Of a stretch of 33,512 nt of DNA, positions 24,533-30,680 are shown piece after piece. Positions within the stretch are counted from its first letter, which is position 1. Every line of letters starts with the position of its first letter. The position numbers and the translations under genes are program-made. The DNA comes from an uncultured Bacilli bacterium (GTDB taxonomy: Bacteria; Bacillota_I; Bacilli_A; RF39; UBA660). The notes under the pieces are model-generated. The model saw nothing but the letters and a program-made list of their open reading frames with translations, did not search any database and had not been told where the DNA came from. The stretch covers positions 1 to 33,512 of the forward strand of contig CANRQF010000009.1 in the NCBI GenBank assembly GCA_947632715.1, written 5' to 3'.

Positions 24533-24550
24533 CCGATTTAATTAATAAGG

Positions 24551-25192
24551 TTATTTTTCTTCCTTATTTTCTTTTTGGCGTTCTAATTCTCGTTGCCTTT
24601 TAAATTCTTCAAATTCTAATCTATCTTTTTCATCTTCTTTTCTATATTTTTTGTCATCTCTTCTGCTGACTATATATAGCCATAATAAACCGATTACTAA
24701 AATTACTAATAAAACAATAAATAAACCTATTGGCTTTTGCATGAACATCAAGAAATTCCCAGCTCCTGCAATTCTACCAACATACAAACCTTCAACATCT
24801 TCCATAGCTACTAAATTTTTATCATTTGCGTTGTTAGCATCACCTTTCGTTTGAAAGAATTGTTTACCATCTTCAAAAACAATATCAACAATTCTGTGAG
24901 TTGTAACTGTGTCTGCCTCGTTTCTAAATGCTATAACATCATTTTTCTTTAAAGTAGTTGTATCTACCATTTTTACAAATACTAAATCCCCTGTATGTAT
25001 TGAAGTTTCCATAGAACCTGATAATACTATCATAGGCTTATAGCCAAATACATCTGGTACTTTTGCTGGATCGGTGTTTGCTTTATACATAATTATTCCA
25101 GCTATTAGTAAAATTATAAATGCAAAGGAAAAGAAAATTATTTTACATACTTTGCCAACAATTCCCTTTTTATTTTGCTTATTCTTTTTCAT
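24551..25192 (-). CDS. sipW: Signal peptidase I, SipW (ER) type, first gene of operon
   Basis: Membrane signal peptidase that matures TasA-like proteins. It is 213 residues long. The N-terminal helix is at about 15-35; the nucleophile is in 'VLSGSMETSIHTGD', the base His in 'VTTHRIVDI', and 'TKGDANNANDKN' supplies the conserved Gly-Asp region. A second helix near 160-180 is followed by a highly charged coiled tail rich in Lys, Glu and Arg, probably cytoplasmic, which is longer than in the second copy. A GGGAGGTAAC site precedes the start. The first gene's mRNA leader contains one copy of the 22-bp inverted repeat described below, which ties its expression to the invertible segment. Confidence 0.92.
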   Translation of the reverse strand: MKKNKQNKKGIVGKVCKIIFFSFAFIILLIAGIIMYKANTDPAKVPDVFGYKPMIVLSGSMETSIHTGDLVFVKMVDTTTLKKNDVIAFRNEADTVTTHRIVDIVFEDGKQFFQTKGDANNANDKNLVAMEDVEGLYVGRIAGAGNFLMFMQKPIGLFIVLLVILVIGLLWLYIVSRRDDKKYRKEDEKDRLEFEEFKRQRELERQKENKEEK

Positions 25193-25215
25193 GTTACCTC
25201 CCTTTAAGCAAGATT

Positions 25216-25237
25216 TGGAATAAAGTTTTATACTTTA
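25216..25237 (-). repeat. 22-bp inverted repeat, left copy (recombination site candidate)
   Basis: The minus strand reads TAAAGTATAAAACTTTATTCCA, identical to the plus strand at 26571-26592. The site has its own dyad: GAATAAAGT and ACTTTATTC around a 5-bp ATAAA centre, the arm-spacer-arm shape of tyrosine recombinase core sites. It lies in the 5' leader of the sipW operon, 24 bases from the start codon. Confidence 0.85.
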
Positions 25238-25268
25238 TTCTTACATCTACCTACTATTATCAAATAAA

Positions 25269-25274
25269 ATTATA
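25269..25274 (-). promoter_or_regulatory. Extended -10 promoter of the sipW/TasA operon
   Basis: The minus strand reads TGT-TATAAT, a perfect -10 with the TGn extension; no good -35 is visible at 16-18 bp. The start would be near 25262, giving a leader of about 70 nt that crosses the inverted-repeat site. It lies inside the predicted invertible segment. Confidence 0.6.
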
Positions 25275-25283
25275 ACATATTTC

Positions 25284-25339
25284 GACAAATTTTAACACTA
25301 CTTTTATGTAAAAAAGTTTAAAAACGAATTAAATTTGTC
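25284..25339. repeat. Short inverted repeat between the divergent promoters
   Basis: GACAAATTT (25284-25292) and AAATTTGTC (25331-25339) are 9-bp inverted arms 38 bases apart, with further imperfect matching outside. They lie between sipW's -10 and the integrase start, where an operator or integrase arm-type site would be expected. Confidence 0.4.
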
Positions 25340-25412
25340 AAAAAAGATACAAAATCAACTGTTTATAGCAGTCAGAATTTAAGTCTTAAAATAGTAAAGA
25401 AAGGAGGAAAAT

Positions 25413-26516
25413 ATGCCAAAAAAAGGAGAAAATATCACTAAAAGAAAAGATGGAAGATATGAAGCTAGATATGTAAAGGAACGAGATCAGTTTGGAAGAA
25501 TCAAAAAATATGGATTTGTATATGCTCAAAGTTATTTAGAAGTAAAGAAAAAGCGAGAAGAAAAATTAAAAAATTTTAAATTAGATAATAAAACAAATTC
25601 ATTGTATTTAAAAGACAACTTTTCTGATTCTATTATTTCTTGGTTTGATACTAAAATTTCTATAAAAGATTCAAGTTATACAAATTATTATTCAATTATT
25701 TATTCTAAAATTATTCCTTTTTTCAAAGATACGAAAGTTATCAATGTTGATGAAAGAAATATTATAGAATATATAAAATCACTTCAAGGACAGAAGTTAA
25801 GTAATAAAAGAATAAGAGATATACTATTAGTTTTAAAACAATTTTTAGAGTATAAAAATATTCATATTAAATTTGAAATGCCAAAAGTTTCTCAAAAAAA
25901 GATTATAACTTTTAATGATAAGGAACTAGCCATTATTGAAAAAGCAACTAGAAATACTAATGATGTTAAAGTTTTTGCTATTTTGTTTGTTCTATTTTCA
26001 GGTGTCCGTATTGGAGAACTTTGTGCTTTAACTTGGAAAGATATTGACCTTGATAATAAACTGATCCATATTACTAAAACTTTAATTAGAGTTAAAAATA
26101 AAGATATTAACTCTAAATTTAAGACAAAGATAATTTTAGATACTCCTAAAACTCAACATTCAATTAGAGATATTCCAATAAACGATACTATACTACCTTA
26201 TTTAGAAAAATTTAAGAAAGATGATAATTGTTATTTTTTAACAGGAAATAATTGTTTTATGACTACTAAAAAATACTATTTATTTTATCTTAAATATCTT
26301 GAATCATTATCAATAAAGAAATATAAATTTCATATTTTAAGGCATACTTTTGCTACTCGTTCTTTACTATGTGGGGTGGACATTAAATCGTTAAGTGAAA
26401 TTTTAGGTCATTCTAGTGTTAAAATCACTTTGGATTTATATGTTCATGTTAAAGATAATGAAAAACTATTTCAAATCAATAAATTAACATTTTTAAATTT
26501 ATCGCAGTCATATTAA
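25413..26516 (+). CDS. Tyrosine site-specific recombinase (integrase family)
   Basis: DNA breaking-rejoining enzyme. The N-terminal 60 residues resemble the AP2-like arm-binding domain of Tn916-type integrases ('KRKDGRYEARYVKERDQFGRIKKYGFV'), followed by a SAM-like core-binding domain (about 65-150) and the catalytic domain. The active residues are visible: Arg in 'FSGVRIGELCALTW', H-x-x-R in 'HILRHTFATRS', His in 'LGHSSVKITLDLY', and the nucleophile Tyr in 'DLYVHV'. It has an AAGGAGG ribosome site and its own terminator. No excisionase gene or conjugation genes are directly attached. The perfect inverted repeats on both sides, rather than direct att repeats, suggest it works as an invertase on the neighbouring sipW promoter. 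Confidence 0.93.
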   Translation: MPKKGENITKRKDGRYEARYVKERDQFGRIKKYGFVYAQSYLEVKKKREEKLKNFKLDNKTNSLYLKDNFSDSIISWFDTKISIKDSSYTNYYSIIYSKIIPFFKDTKVINVDERNIIEYIKSLQGQKLSNKRIRDILLVLKQFLEYKNIHIKFEMPKVSQKKIITFNDKELAIIEKATRNTNDVKVFAILFVLFSGVRIGELCALTWKDIDLDNKLIHITKTLIRVKNKDINSKFKTKIILDTPKTQHSIRDIPINDTILPYLEKFKKDDNCYFLTGNNCFMTTKKYYLFYLKYLESLSIKKYKFHILRHTFATRSLLCGVDIKSLSEILGHSSVKITLDLYVHVKDNEKLFQINKLTFLNLSQSY

Positions 26517-26517
26517 A

Positions 26518-26549
26518 AAGTCTAAAACTCAAATGTTTGGGCTTTTTTT
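26518..26549 (+). terminator. Integrase terminator
   Basis: AAGTCTAAA pairs with TTTGGGCTT (with G-U pairs) around a 9-nt loop, followed by T5. In the flipped state this terminator would lie between the integrase gene and sipW. Confidence 0.65.
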
Positions 26550-26570
26550 ATAGCTTTTAAAAGATAAATT

Positions 26571-26592
26571 TAAAGTATAAAACTTTATTCCA
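26571..26592 (+). repeat. 22-bp inverted repeat, right copy
   Basis: TAAAGTATAAAACTTTATTCCA, identical to the left copy read on the opposite strand. It lies 22 bases beyond the integrase terminator. Confidence 0.85.
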
Positions 26593-26597
26593 TAATT

Positions 26598-26613
26598 AAT
26601 AGGTAAGTTTAGA
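26598..26613 (+). repeat. 16-bp inverted repeat, copy 1 (AATAGGTAAGTTTAGA)
   Basis: Perfect inverse match to 27204-27219. It begins six bases after the integrase's right 22-bp repeat. The two copies bracket the unknown gene 26651-27178. The weak flanking similarity ATAATnnnAATAGG on both sides suggests a shared promoter-like ancestry. Confidence 0.65.
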
Positions 26614-26650
26614 TGGTACTGCTAATTACTACTTAATTTACTACTATTTT

Positions 26651-27178
26651 TTATTGTCTATTTTCGTTTAAATTATCTAGGTATTCTTGCCAAGAAATAC
26701 GAGTATCTATGGCAATATATCTAATAATAATCCACATAAGAACATCATAAACTTGTTCTTTTTTTATTTCTGCTGATAAACAATACTTCTTGATACAAGA
26801 TATATCTATCGGTAAATCAAACTGTTGTCCTTTATAACCTATAACTTTAAATAGTAGGTCATTAGCAATTTGATCTCCTTCTTCTATAACTGACTCAAAT
26901 CCATCTTTTTTGCTATCATAGAAGTCTGTCATTTCATCAACATCTTTTGTAATTTTACGATAAGTTTCTATTGTTAAGTTGTGCTTTAATTTTTCTAGCA
27001 ACTTATTAATAGTAATAGCTATCGTTTTATCTTTTTCATCATTAGATAAATCTTCAATAAAACAAGATAAATCTTCAAACTCTAAATCTAATACTTTAAG
27101 TGTATTAGTAAGTTCTTCAGTAGCATTTTTAATAATTATTTTGCTTTTTTCATCAATACTACTAGTAGTTTTTTTCAT
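26651..27178 (-). CDS. Hypothetical protein, 175 aa
   Basis: Not recognised. It is acidic, apparently helical and cytoplasmic, with Lys/Glu-rich segments and an aromatic C-terminus ('VLMWIIIRYIAIDTRISWQEYL'); no catalytic motif is seen. A GAGGAG ribosome site lies about 7 bases before the start. It is divergent from the double-HTH regulator at 27305 and bracketed by a perfect 16-bp inverted repeat, whose right copy lies in its 5' leader. It probably belongs to the accessory region rather than the SipW locus. Confidence 0.65.
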   Translation of the reverse strand: MKKTTSSIDEKSKIIIKNATEELTNTLKVLDLEFEDLSCFIEDLSNDEKDKTIAITINKLLEKLKHNLTIETYRKITKDVDEMTDFYDSKKDGFESVIEEGDQIANDLLFKVIGYKGQQFDLPIDISCIKKYCLSAEIKKEQVYDVLMWIIIRYIAIDTRISWQEYLDNLNENRQ

Positions 27179-27203
27179 TTTCAGCTCCTCATTTCTATAT
27201 TTT

Positions 27204-27219
27204 TCTAAACTTACCTATT
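27204..27219 (-). repeat. 16-bp inverted repeat, copy 2
   Basis: The minus strand reads AATAGGTAAGTTTAGA, as at 26598-26613. It lies just downstream of a TATAAT -10 (minus strand, 27223-27228) in the leader of the 175-aa gene. Confidence 0.65.
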
Positions 27220-27222
27220 TTT

Positions 27223-27228
27223 ATTATA
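27223..27228 (-). promoter_or_regulatory. Possible -10 of the 175-aa gene
   Basis: A perfect TATAAT on the minus strand, 45-50 bases upstream of the start codon. The -35 region is poor, so an activator or extended contacts may be needed. Confidence 0.45.
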
Positions 27229-27304
27229 TCACTTTTTCAATAATAGACCCACACTTTTGCTAATAATTCTTTTATCAATGGGAAAATTATTATTGGTGAT
27301 AGTT

Positions 27305-27754
27305 ATGATTGATAATAATTTAAAATATTGTAGAGAAGAATTAGAAATGACACAAGAGGAATTAGGTTATGTATTTGGTGTAAGTAAGAATACAGTTTCA
27401 GGTTGGGAAAATGCACACGATACAATGCCATTTAATAAATTGATTAAATTTTGTAATATGTATGATTATTCGTTAGATTTTGTTTGTGGACTAATAAGAA
27501 AAAATATAAAATATGGAAAATTTGAAACAGACAAAGTTAAAATAAGTAAAAAACTAAAAGAGTTAAGAACTAAACTTAATTTATCGCAACAAGCATTAGC
27601 AGATAATTGCAATTTTTTACAAGCAACTTATAGCACCTATGAAACAGGAAAATATTTAATCAACACCATCACCATTTATACAATTTGTAAAACTTATAAT
27701 GTATCTATGGATTGGATTGTTGGTAGAACAAAAAATAGTATGAAATTATTTTAG
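27305..27754 (+). CDS. Double helix-turn-helix XRE regulator
   Basis: A 149-residue DNA-binding protein with two Cro/CI-type HTH domains in tandem: residues about 4-60 ('MTQEELGYVFGVSKNTVSGWE') and about 77-138 ('LSQQALADNCNFLQATYSTYE'). I use the ATG at 27305 with GGTGAT eight bases upstream; the track's earlier start adds a hydrophobic run that overlaps a regulatory-looking repeat. TAATAATT...AATTATTA upstream is a likely operator. It is divergent from the 175-aa gene, an arrangement typical of phage and mobile-element control switches. A strong terminator follows. Confidence 0.82.
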   Translation: MIDNNLKYCREELEMTQEELGYVFGVSKNTVSGWENAHDTMPFNKLIKFCNMYDYSLDFVCGLIRKNIKYGKFETDKVKISKKLKELRTKLNLSQQALADNCNFLQATYSTYETGKYLINTITIYTICKTYNVSMDWIVGRTKNSMKLF

Positions 27755-27770
27755 TTTCATACTATTTTTT
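27730..27770 (+). terminator. Terminator of the double-HTH gene
   Basis: AAAAAATAGTATGAAA pairs with TTTCATACTATTTTTT, a perfect 16-bp stem with a 9-nt loop ending in T residues. It overlaps the last codons. Confidence 0.85.
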
Positions 27771-27778
27771 TATGACTG

Positions 27779-27838
27779 ATGACAGCATGACAGCAATTTT
27801 TGGGAGGGTATCCCATTTTTTCGTGTCATTGGTGTCAT
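27779..27838. repeat. Symmetric 60-bp repeat cluster (paired ATGACA/TGTCAT boxes)
   Basis: Two direct ATGACA boxes, a central TGGGA-GGGTA-TCCCA hairpin and two TGTCAT boxes make a nested mirror arrangement between convergent genes. It has no coding role and is more GC-rich than its surroundings. It could be a protein-binding array, an origin-like site or an element junction. Confidence 0.55.
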
Positions 27839-28281
27839 TACTTTTTTTTATTGAATGTTTTTTCAACAAGTTCTTTTGTTTCTTTATTGGCATTATAAAC
27901 TGCTAAATAATTAAATAATATTGCAAGAGTTAATAATATATACATTATCCAAATGACAAATAAATTTGTTTTAATACTTTTATCTAAAAATTCATAAAAC
28001 AAAACTGCTAAATATAATAAACCACTAATTACAACTGTAACGGCTGTTATATCATTAAATGATCTATTTATAGTATTTGATTTATGTTTATCTACATTTC
28101 TTCCTACTTTGCTCCAAATCCATACATATAACACTTCCAATAGTAGCATTAAGGTTACTAAAATCCAATATACAGCATAATATGGATTCTTCTTAAAAAT
28201 TACACTTAAAATAGCAAATAACAACAATAAAATATTTATAACAATTGCACAATTACTGATCCTTTTGTTTCTTTTTATCAT
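27838..28281 (-). CDS. Small integral membrane protein (about 4 helices)
   Basis: Function unknown. Four hydrophobic helices are visible ('AIVINILLLLFAILSVIF', 'YYAVYWILVTLMLLLEVLYVW', 'ITAVTVVISGLLYLAVLFY', 'LFVIWIMYILLTLAILFNYLAVY') in 147 residues, with a short basic N-terminus and a charged tail. The start at 28281 has GGAGG nine bases upstream and lies inside the end of the XRE gene (29-base overlap), so the two are translationally coupled and probably work together. Pairs of an XRE regulator and a small membrane protein are common on integrative elements. Confidence 0.7.
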   Translation of the reverse strand: MIKRNKRISNCAIVINILLLLFAILSVIFKKNPYYAVYWILVTLMLLLEVLYVWIWSKVGRNVDKHKSNTINRSFNDITAVTVVISGLLYLAVLFYEFLDKSIKTNLFVIWIMYILLTLAILFNYLAVYNANKETKELVEKTFNKKK

Positions 28282-28777
28282 TTTCAACAGCCTCCTTTCT
28301 TCTAGCACTGTTTAAAACTTTAACAATTTCTTCGGCTGTTTTAATTTGATACTCGGTATCTTCGATAGTCTGTGAAATTACCTCTTTTTCTGAATCAGAT
28401 AATTTTTCATTTTTTAATTTTTCATTAAAACTATTTACTAATTCTTCCCAATTGTTAATCATAGCTGTTGTATTTAAAATAGCATCTATAATTTGGTCGC
28501 CTTTTAAATGTTCATAATAGTTAATTAAAAAAGGATTTAGTGAAGTTACTTGAAAACCTAAACCAGCAGCGTACATTAAGTCATTATAATTGATACCTAT
28601 ATGTGTACTAATCTTTCTTAATGTTTTTGGGTTTGGTATTTCTCTTTCACCTGATTCAATTCTTGATAGTTCTGTATCACTTATTTTAGCAATTCTTGCT
28701 AATTCTCGTCTTGATAATTTCTTTTCTTCTCTTGCACGAGCTATCATTTGTCCAACAGTTTCAGCATTATCTTTCAT
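28253..28777 (-). CDS. XRE-family transcriptional regulator
   Basis: Helix-turn-helix repressor-like protein with the HTH at about residues 8-62 ('LSRRELARIAKISDTELSRIESG'), followed by a helical C-terminal region with a Lys/Glu-rich tail. The ATG at 28777 has AAAGGAG ten bases upstream; the track's longer start is not supported. It is divergent from the replication and mobilization genes, whose strong promoter with an adjacent inverted repeat lies about 100-160 bases away, so it probably represses them (inference). The downstream membrane protein overlaps its 3' end. Confidence 0.85.
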   Translation of the reverse strand: MKDNAETVGQMIARAREEKKLSRRELARIAKISDTELSRIESGEREIPNPKTLRKISTHIGINYNDLMYAAGLGFQVTSLNPFLINYYEHLKGDQIIDAILNTTAMINNWEELVNSFNEKLKNEKLSDSEKEVISQTIEDTEYQIKTAEEIVKVLNSARRKEAVENDKKKQKDQ

Positions 28778-28870
28778 ACGAATATAACTCCTTTCGCAAT
28801 ATAAATATAACACATTTTAAAACTATTTTCAACCTTTTAGTTTTAATTTTATAAAATTTGCTACTTTTTG

Positions 28871-28899
28871 TTGACAAACAATTTTAAACAATATATAAT
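28871..28899 (+). promoter_or_regulatory. Strong promoter of the mobilization/replication genes
   Basis: Consensus TTGACA, 17-bp spacer, consensus TATAAT. It drives the HTH-RepA genes and possibly the relaxase. Confidence 0.88.
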
Positions 28900-28905
28900 A
28901 CTTTA

Positions 28906-28934
28906 TAGTTGCAATTTATATTATTTTGCAACTA
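28906..28934 (+). promoter_or_regulatory. Operator-like inverted repeat at the transcription start
   Basis: TAGTTGCAA and TTGCAACTA, perfect 9-bp arms with an 11-bp spacer, starting at the predicted +1. The position suits a repressor site for the divergent XRE protein, or the first hairpin of the leader RNA. Confidence 0.6.
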
Positions 28935-29147
28935 AAATAATTCGTTCTTTGACAACTAAATAGAGTTGGAAATCGCCGATATATGCCGACTCGTTAAACA
29001 AATGCAAGGCTCAAATATCTCTATTGGCACGAGAGTTGTAGATTATCTAAAATCTTCGTTACATATATGGCTAATAACTATATATACATCCTTAAAGGGA
29101 GTTGTTGGGAACACTAAAACCATCAAAAAAAGAAAGAGAGGTAGATT
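28935..29147 (+). ncRNA. Structured 5' leader before the HTH-RepA genes
   Basis: The gap before 29148 holds no convincing gene; the 61-aa TTG-start ORF there has no ribosome site. The leader is less AT-rich than its surroundings and has competing pairings: CAACT-AAATAG-AGTTG as a local hairpin, or AATAGAG with CTCTATT and CAACT with a later AGTTG as a long-range fold, plus CTCGT/ACGAG. This suggests a regulatory leader, though no known class was recognised. Confidence 0.4.
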
Positions 29148-29396
29148 ATGAATGCAGAAGAAACTTTAAAATTAGTATCTAAAACTTGGTGTAACATTAA
29201 AGATTTAATGAAACTAACAGGATTAAGTAAAAGTTCAGCAATTAAGTTAAAATCAAAAATAAAAGAACAACTTGATTATGAAATTCACACCACAAATTTA
29301 CCAATGAATGTTGTCGTAGATTTTTTAAAAATTGATATTAACTATTTAAAAATGTTGGTAAATAGAAAGGAGGAATCACATGAAATCGATCAGTGA
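29148..29396 (+). CDS. Small HTH protein upstream of the RepA-like ATPase
   Basis: An 82-residue basic protein with a predicted helix-turn-helix ('NIKDLMKLTGLSKSSAIKLKSKIKEQL') somewhat like small DUF3173- or excisionase-type proteins of integrative elements. A GAGAGG ribosome site precedes the ATG. Its end overlaps the ATPase start by 17 bases, so the two are translated together. A role in replication control or DNA binding at the element's origin is plausible. Membership of a named family is not certain. Confidence 0.68.
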   Translation: MNAEETLKLVSKTWCNIKDLMKLTGLSKSSAIKLKSKIKEQLDYEIHTTNLPMNVVVDFLKIDINYLKMLVNRKEESHEIDQ

Positions 29397-30333
29397 AATG
29401 AGAAAAAATGCAACAAAAAAAGATTTCATAGTTGATAACTTAATGAAATCTAATGGGTTATATTGTCTTGTTGCAAGACCAAAGGTTGGCAAGTCGTTTC
29501 TCGCACTTCAACTTGCTAATTCAGTAGCAACAGGAACAAATTTTTTGGGATTTAGAACAAGTCCATCTCCTGTCTTATATATTAGCACAGAAATGGATAA
29601 TTCGCAAATAATTGATAGAATTGATGCTATGAATTTACAATTTACTGATGAAAATTTTAGATCAAAAGTTAATGAAATTGGAGAAAGAAATCTAAATTTA
29701 ATGGATTTGCAAATTGAGTTTCAAGAGTTTTCTACTGAACTAAATGGCAAGCTAGTCATTATAGATATGTTTAGTGGTATTGATATGAATAATGGATATG
29801 ATTTAAATAATTATCAAGATATGGGACAAGTTATTATTCCTAAATTTAGAGAACTTTGTCAAAAATATAACTTTACTATTCTATTAGTTCATCATTTAAA
29901 TAAAAACAATAAATCTCTTGGCTCTACTGCAATAGATGGATCAGTTGATGGAATTATTACTTTAAGATTAGACCAAAATTTAAAAAATAAAATTCTATTT
30001 AATTATGAAAGTAGAGATTATAAATCACTAGATTTAGTTCTAAAAAGAAATGAAAATTTAATCTTTGAGGTATCAAAAATTGAGTATGAAGATTTAAATT
30101 TTAATGTCTTATGTTTTCTAAATTATGCAATCAAACAAAAAGATTTTTCATTTACTATGAGTGAGATGACTAGCAAATTAGATTTAAAAATTACACCATC
30201 AGTATTTGGAAAATTATTAAAAAATAATATGGATAATTTAGAAAAAGAGGGTCTTCATATTGAAGAAAGAAGAAACGGAAATGAAAGATTATATGTTGCT
30301 CATTATGAAGAACCTATTTATGAAAATGAATAA
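29380..30333 (+). CDS. RepA-like AAA/RecA-fold ATPase (AAA_25 type)
   Basis: A 317-residue ATPase of the RSF1010 RepA/RecA-like helicase group found on plasmids and mobilizable elements, where it can support element replication. Walker A is 'ARPKVGKSFLAL' (about residues 33-44), 'YISTEMDN' is the RecA-like catalytic-Glu strand, Walker B is 'LVIIDMFSG', and 'LLVHHLNK' is the sensor strand. The C-terminal 80 residues look like a winged-helix domain ('FTMSEMTSKLDLKITPSVFGKLLKN'). A GGAGG site lies six bases before the start. A hairpin terminator overlaps the end. It is co-transcribed with the small HTH protein. Confidence 0.82.
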   Translation: MKSISEMRKNATKKDFIVDNLMKSNGLYCLVARPKVGKSFLALQLANSVATGTNFLGFRTSPSPVLYISTEMDNSQIIDRIDAMNLQFTDENFRSKVNEIGERNLNLMDLQIEFQEFSTELNGKLVIIDMFSGIDMNNGYDLNNYQDMGQVIIPKFRELCQKYNFTILLVHHLNKNNKSLGSTAIDGSVDGIITLRLDQNLKNKILFNYESRDYKSLDLVLKRNENLIFEVSKIEYEDLNFNVLCFLNYAIKQKDFSFTMSEMTSKLDLKITPSVFGKLLKNNMDNLEKEGLHIEERRNGNERLYVAHYEEPIYENE

Positions 30334-30373
30334 TTTTCATAAAAGTTTTTGATAACTTTTTTCTAAAAAGTTA
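30317..30373 (+). terminator. Terminator pair after the RepA-like gene
   Basis: TTTATGAAAAT-GAATA-ATTTTCATAAA (30317-30343) is a perfect 11-bp stem over the stop codon. TAACTTTTT-TCT-AAAAAGTTA (30353-30373) is a second 9-bp stem. Confidence 0.65.
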
Positions 30374-30481
30374 GTAAAAAATGAACGAGGCACGTTTTGT
30401 TTTTCGTAAGAAAAATGAAAGTGGCGATAGTGAATATTTTTACAATTATTAAAATGATTTTTAAATTACTTTTAATAATTT

Positions 30482-30645
30482 ATTAAATAATAAGTATCCA
30501 GTGGATAGTTATTATTTAATCTTGTTTAGAAGCATTTGCCTTTTCGTAAGATTAGGCATTTGCGAATAAACAAGCTAGGGGTTATTAGGGAACTCCCTAA
30601 TCTCACGTGGGCTATGCCCTAGTGAGATAGGTCAATAAATTGACC
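30482..30645 (+). other. Hairpin-rich putative oriT/origin region
   Basis: The 346-bp gap before the relaxase has no gene but five successive dyads: a 39-bp near-perfect palindrome ATTAAATAATAAgTATCCA/TGGATAgTTATTATTTAAT (30482-30520); CTTGTTTA...TAAACAAG enclosing two GCATTTGC copies (30521-30574); ATTAGGGA-AC-TCCCTAAT (30584-30601); TCTCAC-GTGGGCTATGCCCTA-GTGAGA (30601-30627); and GGTCAA-TAAA-TTGACC (30630-30645). A position directly before a MobV relaxase gene is where its transfer origin is normally found. Confidence 0.6.
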
Positions 30646-30680
30646 TCTACCTAAAGAAGCATAGCAAAGGAGGAAAAAAA

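Larger units (their letters stand above)
25216..26592. mobile_element. Predicted invertible DNA segment carrying its own recombinase
   Basis: Perfect 22-bp repeats in inverse orientation bound a segment of about 1.33 kb that holds the integrase gene, its terminator and the outward promoter for the sipW operon. In the sequenced orientation the promoter reads into sipW (predicted ON). Inversion would place the integrase gene and its terminator in front of sipW (predicted OFF) and aim the promoter at the gene ending at 26651. Inversion itself is inferred, not observed. Confidence 0.7.

Noticed and set aside
25413-26516. Integrase as the marker of an ordinary integrated element with direct att repeats
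   Set aside because: No direct repeats flanking it were found; the flanking 22-bp repeats are inverted, which fits inversion better than integration.
26979-27263. 94-aa plus-strand ORF opposite the 175-aa gene
   Set aside because: It overlaps the coding strand and promoter of the 175-aa gene and looks like a Ser/Phe-rich antisense translation.
28966-29151. 61-aa ORF in the leader before the HTH-RepA genes
   Set aside because: It uses a TTG start with no ribosome site, has no family pattern, and overlaps a region with strong RNA pairing.
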